Source: Rotaria macrura
Lineage: Eukaryota > Rotifera > Eurotatoria > Philodinida > Philodinidae
DNA length: 64,000 bases
Direction of reading: 5' to 3'
NCBI GenBank assembly: GCA_900239685.1
Contig: OENT01000019.1
Location: 186,001 to 250,000, forward strand
This document shows, piece after piece, positions 51,790 through 64,000 of the stretch. Below the pieces are notes generated by a model, which did not search any database, had not been told where the DNA came from, and saw nothing but the letters and a program-made list of their open reading frames with translations. The translations under genes were made by a program, and so were the position numbers. The stretch's first letter is position 1. Every line of letters starts with the position of its first letter.

Positions 51790-54433
51790 CTTAATAACGT
51801 AGTAATAGTAATAATTCAAAATATAAAATTAGATGAAGTTTTTTTGTTTTTTTTTATTGTATGTTTACGTCTAATAATCTTGTGAAAGCTAGTTTCTTTT
51901 CTCGTGACGATTATTGTTTTCTATGTAATGCCTTCTGCTTTTTTTTGTAATGTACGCGTGTATAGACAAGAAAAAGAGAAAGAATGAATTTATATACTAG
52001 CGAGTCTATGGCGTCGTTCTCTCTTTTTACATTCGTTCGATAGAGGAAGAAAAAGAAACCACTACGACTAACTCTAGCTTGACACGCAATAACAAGCAGC
52101 GAGTTTTTTTTTTCTTTTGCATTATCCTTCTTCGCCTCTTTTTCTTACCCGCTTCGCTTTTTTTTCTCTCGCGAAGTTTTAGAGATTGCAACAAATAATG
52201 ACGACACAACGCGTCATCATCATGTTACCCATTTACCAAACACAGTTTGATAAACAATAACATAGAGGGAAAAAGCTCACAGAAATACACGTGCAGAAAA
52301 GAAAGTTGAATGACGACACGTCAAATACTGTTGGAGATTGAATAAGTTGTTGGTAAGAAATGAGAACGATGCAAAATTACCTATACAATCATGATTCACG
52401 ATGAAAAAGTAATCAGAGATCAGTTCTTTTACATTTTCATGCTTCTTTTTGCCGATCGAAGGAGCTATATTTTGCCAAAAGCATGATTCTGCTTCATCAT
52501 TTTCTCTGCTTTATTTGCTAGTAGAAATCTAGTTGCCCGGGTGCACTTGTAGCATTAGACCCTCGTCCTCTTCTCTTCTCTTGCCCCCATCACCTCTTCC
52601 ACTCGTCTCGCCTTCTCCTTCAAAACACATCTTTACAACAACCTCCTGATTTTGAAATTCATTCATGGAATGTCCCTTCTTAAAGCATTTGATTATTCAT
52701 TGCACCCCAGCCCCTCCCCCGCTTACCACCAACGCTGGATTATCCGTTTGCTTGTAACTTGAATCAGTACTAGCATAGGGTCATCGATTGAATTATTATC
52801 GTGGTCATTGTCCAGAAAGTCATCTTTGATATTTCTGTACAACAATCATTTATATATATATATATATATAACTTCATAGAGACAATGTTCTCATTAAATG
52901 ATCTTGGCACGAGTAGTAAGAAAGATTATTGTATCTTGATGCTGATTGTGCTTCTATGAAAGAAGAGGAAGACACTCACAAATGAATATGTTAAGTAACT
53001 CGGCATAGTGTGATGATATAATAGAGACATATGCACACATACGCTTCGATCAGTTTCAATGGATTTGAAAGAAACAAATTTATCTTGTTCCCATACGTCA
53101 TCGCGTTCTCTCCTTTTCTTTCCCTCCTTTTTTTTTACATAATCATCAGAAGGAAAATGTTGTAACAACATAATCTATACTAGAGTTTAGTGACTAGGAC
53201 GGCGATTATTAGCATTTAACTCATGGTAGCTTGATCTACGCATAACACATTTTATGTAACTCTTCTAACACTACCCTCTCTTCTACAATAGACATTAGAT
53301 TCGAAAGGATACCAAATGAGCGATCCATCGTGATCGATTATGCAATTTGTAAGGAACTGTAATCATGTTACGAAATAGAATAAATGTAAAAAAAGTCAAA
53401 CATATGCACAAGGCAAGCACTTGCCACTACTAAATGGACGCGCCGACATGATTTACGTAATCGACAAAGGTTATGTAAAAAGGAGATCGGGGGAAAAGAA
53501 ATAAGACGTCGTCATCAAGGACAAGGCCATGGGTTCATGATGATACTCTTTCGTTCTTGAGGTATAGCGGAAGTAACATGTTCATTCTTAAACAGCAATA
53601 TGATTACGACGTTCTATGAGGTCAAAAAAAAAGAAATAAGAAGAAAAATGTATGGGACGTATTCATGCTAAAGGTTAGGGATAAAAATCAATATTGATAA
53701 AAGTTCTAAATAGTTATTTGCAATTTAATTGAATTGACAAGAAGACTCAAACTATTCAATCATGATGACAGTAGCGATGTCAACAAATATTCTGAGTCAA
53801 CTATTATTCATGAGTCATATCATGACGATACATTTCTTTACTCAACGCCCATATCGTATGACTTTTATTTTGATGATTTGTTCAAGAAATTTCACGGATA
53901 AAATCAACTGAAAAAGTTTAATAATACTATGAATGAATCAACGGGCTCTTGCGCAACTTAATCGCTGACCTTGGTTTAATTTCTTGCTCCATCTATTTGT
54001 TCGAGGAGATCAAATAGAATAATAGTACAAACTGCCACAAAATGTTAGCATGTAAATTTCGTAATTCTTTTTTACCCAGATCGAATAACTTCGATATCTT
54101 ATGAAATATTCGAAACAATGAGGCTGTATGAATTGAATAAAACTTGTACAACTTTGTGTCTTTAGAGGATAAGATAAATGATGCATGAGTTTCATTTTAG
54201 TCATTCTTGAAATCCTGATTAATTTTAGTTTGTTTTTAATAATAACATATTTTTTCTTTATTGTGTTTCTTTTTTCAATCTTAATCTCAATCATCCTGTG
54301 AATATGTTCTACAAACAAATCCTTCATCTTCTCAATCAGCAACAAATTGTATATATGATGATAAAAAGAAGATACATTAACAAAAAAGAAAAAAGACAAA
54401 AAAACATTCGCTGATTTCTTTAGCAAAGAATGC
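51790..54433. other. Spacer, including the eRF1 3' UTR
   Basis: No coding exon is supported. The right end, from about 54250, should be eRF1 3' UTR. Pyrimidine-rich patches occur at 52010-52180 and 52550-52730, and a TA repeat at about 52852-52870. Confidence 0.55.
54257..54262 (-). terminator. Candidate eRF1 polyadenylation signal
   Basis: AATAAA on the minus strand about 170 bases after the eRF1 stop codon. Confidence 0.45.
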
Positions 54434-58289
<3,856 letters not shown>

Positions 58290-60264
58290 CGAATGAAATA
58301 TATCAACACCGGGATAACAAAAGTAATCGAAGAATTAGTAGAAATATAAATGCACACGCACGCACACAGATTTCAAAGAAGAGGAAAAGTATTGATTTTT
58401 GTTTATTTGAGTAAAGAACAAAAAAATTATGATGAGTGTTTGAGAAATAATTTTATAATGGACGTAGATGTACGTCAATTGTTGTCACGATGAGAAACGG
58501 AGGTGTAGTTTGTGAAAAAAGACATCAAGAACAAACATAACAACAGACAAATATACACAGAGATTGTGGCGCCAGAATTTCAATCGATATTTCACATACT
58601 AGAAGTACAATGTCGTAATTTTTATCGCATGGATAGAAAAATTTCGAAATTAGATTTCGCAATGTTTTTTTTCTTATAAGCATGACATTTTTTTCAGGAA
58701 ATTTTCAAGAAATAAGCGTATTATTATCAACAGATGGAGTTGTATGATGAACAACGAATTCGAAATGTAATTATTCAAACTAAAGCTCAATAGTGGAGAG
58801 AAATTCATAATCTAGAGAGACATGTCGACAGTTTGACAACTTGTGACCAAGATCGATGTCAACGTTGATCGATTGAAGTGTTTTTATTTTGTGAAGTTAA
58901 TCGAATCTTAGCCCGAAAGAAGTCGAGTGTTTGTTTTTACAATCGTACAAGAACCGGAAACAAACATTTTTTGGCATCGACCGATGAGTCGACTCCCTCT
59001 CTCTCTCTTGGAGGATCACTTCATTCATGAGTTAGTCATTCGACAGTTCTGCATATAACTGAACACAATGTTTCAAATGAGTTGACTTGCACAATTGAAG
59101 CAAATGGATGCCTTAAACTGAGGCAGATTTATGATGACGAGAAAAACTATCTATGAATTTGGCATTAGTAGTGGTGATAATCACTAGGTAGTAGCAAACG
59201 CAGAATCTTTTCGTGTAGAACAATAGTTGAAACTTAAATTTTAACAACTAACTCTTGATCTTTGTTTGTCCATCATATTTCTTAGTAAAAGGTTGTTGTT
59301 CTGAAACACTTGCTCCAGATTAACATGATATATCAAGGAAAATGAATCCTATAAATTATCTGATTGAATCCTAAGAGCCAACGAAATCCATTTCGGTCGT
59401 ATATCAAGCAACCCTGGATCGGGTCCGATGGTTGAATCCTATTAAGCTTGTTGAAAGTCAGTTAGTATCTACTAGTTCAATTTGTCTAAATTAAACCTTA
59501 TACTGAAAAATATATATTCATTTATGGTAATGAAATTTGTCGTCGGTTTATCAATGTTTGGATAGTTCTTGATCAAAATCAGGAACAATTTTATGAATAT
59601 ACTAACAAACGAAAATACCATGTAATGATCAAATAGACACGGTTCTGGACACAGCCATAGTCTCTCGGGAGTTCATTGTTTCTTTTTAGTTTCTGATGCG
59701 TCGTCATTCTTCGGAAATTCCAACAAGAAAAACATAAGATCCTAAAACGTGAAAATTAAGATACTACAGACTCATGGTAAACTGTGAAAGTCAACCATGA
59801 CTTCGACTATGTCTGAGTTCAAGTTAAGTCACACAATCATGAAGATCAATCCTGTCGATTTTCAGTCTACACCAATGCTTTCAACAATGTGTTGAAGTTC
59901 TTTGATACAATCATGATGGAACAGATTTGAGAAGGGAATTTCGTCCGAATTCTTTATATAACGAAATCATCGATAGAAAGACTAGTCTTTTTAAAAACGG
60001 CTAATGGTTACAAAGTTGGTGTGAGTCCTATTCAAAATGAAACAAACTTAATATTCTATACTTATCAATATTTAAATAACAAGTATTATTTAGCAACAGA
60101 AATAAATTCTTCATATTTCGCACCAAGCTTTTGATTTGTTTTTTTAAATTCGACTGATTGTAAAAAAAGAATATTTTCGCCTTTATATCATTTTCTCATA
60201 CACACGCTTTTATTCATTCATGTTACTCTTACGTAAATTAATCATATTGATTCATTATTACTAA
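58290..60264. other. Divergent promoter region between eRF1 and the BAF-domain gene
   Basis: About 2 kb without a supportable exon. Both neighbouring genes point away from it, so both promoters should be here. I saw no strong motif and no repeat beyond short runs of CT and CA. Confidence 0.5.
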
Positions 60265-62427
60265 ATGTTTCTAGATGATAAATCTATGAAATGTAAGAAT
60301 GTCAATTATCATATCGATTTGCTGTCATCTACATTGAAAGGAAATGTAATCAAACAAGCAGCTTCTCAACTTTTACAACATGTAACATTGAATAAACATT
60401 TCTTTCACGTAACACAAAATAGTAATGGAAATGCAGTAGATGACTATCATACATCTGTAAAACATACTCATCGAAATAAGAAGGATTTTCGACGAACAGA
60501 TAAATGTAATTCATGGTTATCGAAATTTCCAACGAAAAGTGATACATCTCTTACTCGGTAAATCCAATGGAATAGCGTACTAAATATATAAATACATCTA
60601 ATTTAGATTACCTACATCCATTCGATCTCCATCATATTCACATAAACCATACATACAGTCCCAAAATACATGTGCAAATATATCAACGAATCAATTATGT
60701 CATATGCCTCTACCATTTCATCAGAATCAGATAAACATATCGAGTAATCACATTTATCCCAATAGTAATAATGATATTAATCCACACGAAGAAGCATTTT
60801 CTCAACCTCTTATCGTAATTTAGATAGAAATAAAAATGTAGATATTTTCGACAATTCATTAATCTTAATTTAGATGGTTCATAAAAAACGTCTTCGCCGC
60901 GATCATTTCTTGTCTACTATGCAAAATTGTACAGAACCGCCATTTAGTCGAAATCATTTCTATGCATTTGATCAAATCAATATGCTTAAATTACAAAGAA
61001 ATCTTCTTAAAACGAATCATGAAGAAGATGATGATCATCCAACATATGAATCAAAATTAAAACGAAAATATTTTGAAATCTATGATGATGAAGATGATCT
61101 ATCTCGTTGCCATTGTTCTGATATTCAACTTGATCGAACATCTGCATCGAAAAAAAACATATCTTCTTTGAAAACAAAAGATCGTATTAGTATAAAGAAA
61201 TATCAGGACGAAACAAAAATTTCAAAGCATGACATAGAATCAATAGTACAAAAGTCAACATCAGGACAGTCACATATAATTGTATCACATCTTGAAAAAA
61301 TTTTAAACTTATGTGGAGAATTACGTACATTAGCTAAAGATGTAGAGAATCATCTTAATGATAAAAAATCATCGAAATCAATAGCATCAAATACTGTAGA
61401 ACAAACATCGACAGTCAATATTGATAATGAACACGATCATCAACAAATCCAACACGATACTAGTGATGGATATTCTCCACTTCCCTACCAACCTACTACT
61501 GATACATTATCGATACATTCTGAAAATAATAAATCTCATCCATTGATGGTTTGTTGATAGACATAAAAACGACCGGCAACTTCAGTTGAATTTTTAAGCA
61601 ACAATGTTCGTTTCGTTTTAGCAAACAGAATCTTTTAAAACTAAATCACCTAGTTTAATGAGTTCACACACAATAGTACGCAAATCTGAAGAGATTTGTT
61701 CATGTTTTTTAAAATCGATATTCGAAAAACAAAATTGTGATTTGACGATGGACGAACAAGAATATTTGAATGACCTTACGAAAGCGTATTTACTTGGAAA
61801 ACAACAAATACTTCGACAACAAGAGGTTTGATTGCATGCGAATAAATACGATCAATTATCAAGTATTATATTTAGTTAAAGGACAAAAATGAATTTGATA
61901 CATCGATAGATGAAACTCATCAAGTGAAACAACCACTAGAATCGAATGATCTAAGGTCTTCAATATTTGACACTACTGCTACTACTATTAAGAATAATAA
62001 TCAATCAATGACACCGGCTAGTCAATCATCAATTTTGCTCTATAATGATTTGCAACCGTTGAATGAACATTCATTGCCCATGCCAAACAAATCAAATGAT
62101 TCTGTAATATCATCAATCGAAAGTAATCAACATTTACTACAGCCATTCTCTATGCCACCAGAAAAGTTCAATTTTAAATATCAAACATTTATTGATGAAC
62201 CAATAGCCATGAAAACAACAAGTCTTCTACCTGGGATCGGAGTAAAATATGCTCAACAATTATCTCAATGTGGTTTTACAACAGTTCGACGTCTACTGGG
62301 GTTTTACTTGATGATCAAAGATGATCAACAATTTGTTATTTGGCTTCATAGAAAAGCCGGAATATCGATACATTCAGCATGGTTATGTACACATGCACTG
62401 CGAGCCTGGTGTGAAGTGCACCTTTAA
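60265..62427 (+). CDS. Large protein with a C-terminal BAF (barrier-to-autointegration factor) domain
   Basis: Five exons: 60265-60557, 60607-60814, 60874-61548, 61622-61825, 61876-62427; phases 2, 0, 0, 0; 643 residues. The last 80 or so residues match BAF along its length: FIDEPIAMK, LLPGIGVKYAQQL (the helix-hairpin-helix), GFTTVRRLLGFYLMIKDD, FVIWLHRKAG and LRAWCEVHL. BAF is normally a free 89-residue protein that bridges DNA and binds LEM-domain proteins at the nuclear envelope. Here it is preceded by about 560 residues rich in Ser, Asn, Lys and His with basic patches (HKKRLRRDH, KLKRKYFE) and one helical stretch (ILNLCGELRTLAKDVENHL) but no recognised domain. The true start may be the in-frame ATG at 60286, 11 bases after a tttctag acceptor. 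Confidence 0.8.
60273..60274 (+). promoter_or_regulatory. Candidate trans-splice or 5' acceptor in the BAF-domain gene
   Basis: tgtttctag ends 11 bases before the in-frame ATG at 60286, the same spacing as in the two membrane genes. If used, the first seven residues of the longer start are lost. Confidence 0.3.
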
Positions 62428-64000
62428 ACTTGATGTATATTCTTGTGACTTGTATTTTATTTGTTTAGTTAAAATTTAATCTCTGAAATATAAGTTATAA
62501 TACATAAAAACAACATTATTATAATCATTCTCATACTTTGATAGCAAGGCTTATGAAAAGTTGAACACATTCATTTATTTTTCTTTGTCACAGAAGGCTA
62601 TAGTCGTCTTAAATATTCCACGATGGCTTGTCACAGAGTGAGAACTTCAGAATTGCTGTAGTTTTTCTAAAATATTTTAATGCATTTGAATATTTATCAT
62701 GCCATTTGGGTATCGAGTTGTTGATAAATTTTCTCTTTTGATGATCTTGACATACTTTCATGATTTTCTCAGTTGACGCTCTTTTCCAGTATAAAAAGTT
62801 GTACTCATCTTATTTCAAATGTTATGTTCATAATAATGGAGATATAAAACGTATGATGTCAAAAAAAAGGTTTTGTTACCATCTTAGAAAACAAAAGTGC
62901 CATCAGTAAAACTTTCACAAATATTTCGAATACAATATTTGTAAGCATAACAAATAATATCACTAAAATAGACAGAGTAATATTCAAATTTTATTCGTGT
63001 TTGATAACAAAGTTTCATTACTGCTTTGAAGTGTGTTATTCTACGTAATCGGCGCTATACTTTATGTATTACTATGTTTAACTAAATTGCTCTTGTTTAA
63101 TACAAAATGCCTTGAGTTTGATTTGCCTGAATAAAGTGTACAAATCTCTTCTCATCATCGGATCCCCATATTCTATTCAGTTTTTTGTCTTTCGTAAAAA
63201 CTAAAAAATTTGAATTCTAGTCCGTTCTCTAGATTCATATCGTTTTTTGCAGTGAGAGCCATCCATCATTGTTTTGCTTTATACAATAAAGAGAAACAAA
63301 TATTGCTACCATTCAATGCAAGTTTTCATCAATAAGAATCTACAATCCGAAATAATTTGTATGTGAAAATTTCAATTGTACTATCAGTGAAATATACTTT
63401 TAATTGATTCGATTTTTAACTCTCCTTTGCATTTCACTAGGAAGCTTGACACAACACGTTGAAGTGTCTACTTTAATTTCGATGAAATCAACAATAACTT
63501 GCTTCTTCTTTAATCAATGAAAAGCATTATACTTGGACCTTGAAATTTAGTTTTTTTCAAACATAAAATTTATGAAAGTAAATATATATATATATATGTA
63601 TTAGAGGTTGTAAATAGAATTATAACGTTACTAGATAGAAACATATTATTAATGATGAATAATACTGTGAAGATTGAAAATCAATTGACTTCTTCAATGT
63701 ACCTGAGCATAGAAACAAGTGAAATCAATCACAACTTACAAATTCTTCTATATTATATCAAATTATAACTATAAAAAGTTATCATTACTGTTTCATTTCT
63801 GCGTCAATATTTTCATAGAAAGACATCATTCATATAGAACATATAAAAATTCCTTTCCTTCGTTAAATTTGAATATGTAAGAAAAGCCTTTTGAAAAAGG
63901 TAAAGGTGAAGTCAATAATATGTTCGATCTTTTATAGAGGCATTGTTTGAAATTCAATAGAAACAATCGGAGTATTCTGCATCAGCATACATTGAAGTCA
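62428..64000. other. 3' region of the BAF-domain gene and right-edge spacer
   Basis: No coding exon, RNA gene or ordered repeat was recognised. Only short AT runs, for example near 63583-63597, are visible. Confidence 0.5.

Overview
This is a eukaryotic, AT-rich window. Genes are split by many short introns of about 45-65 bases with GT/AG borders and T-rich acceptors, plus a minority of 0.4-2.2 kb introns. The gene set (dystrophin, Tribbles, SMYD-type methyltransferase, eRF1, BAF domain) is animal. Compact introns, divergence from vertebrates and plausible spliced-leader acceptors suit a small invertebrate; a bdelloid rotifer is my best guess, but this is inference and no diagnostic marker was seen. 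Most gene models were rebuilt by hand: exon borders were chosen so that intron phase, reading frame and homology agree.

Layout. 567-4086 (-): the 5' part of an SMYD4-like TPR/SET/MYND gene that runs off the left edge, with a 371-bp palindromic MITE in one intron. 5437-40162 (-): a complete dystrophin gene, 61 joined coding exons predicting about 3645 residues (human dystrophin has 3685), with actin-binding CH1-CH2, spectrin-repeat rod, WW, EF-hand-like region, ZZ finger and C-terminal coiled coils. Three more exons cannot be read through in the full-length frame: two look like alternative first exons (21683-21859 and 17377-17538) and one like an alternative last exon (18688-19509). 40163-47429: long gene-poor spacer. 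47430-49105 (+): two tandem, structurally identical four-exon genes for small single-pass membrane proteins of unknown function. 49428-50685 (-): Tribbles pseudokinase, convergent with them. 50782-51789 (-): a possible 66-residue two-exon gene. 54434-58289 (-): translation release factor eRF1, complete, 438 residues. 60265-62427 (+): a five-exon gene for a protein of up to 643 residues ending in a complete BAF (barrier-to-autointegration factor) domain.

The genes do not form a pathway. The most notable points are the BAF-domain fusion protein, the paired membrane-protein genes with splice acceptors 10-11 bases before their start codons, and the dystrophin locus, whose extra exons imply separate N-terminal, C-terminal and full-length products. 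No tRNA, rRNA, CRISPR array or intact transposase was recognised.
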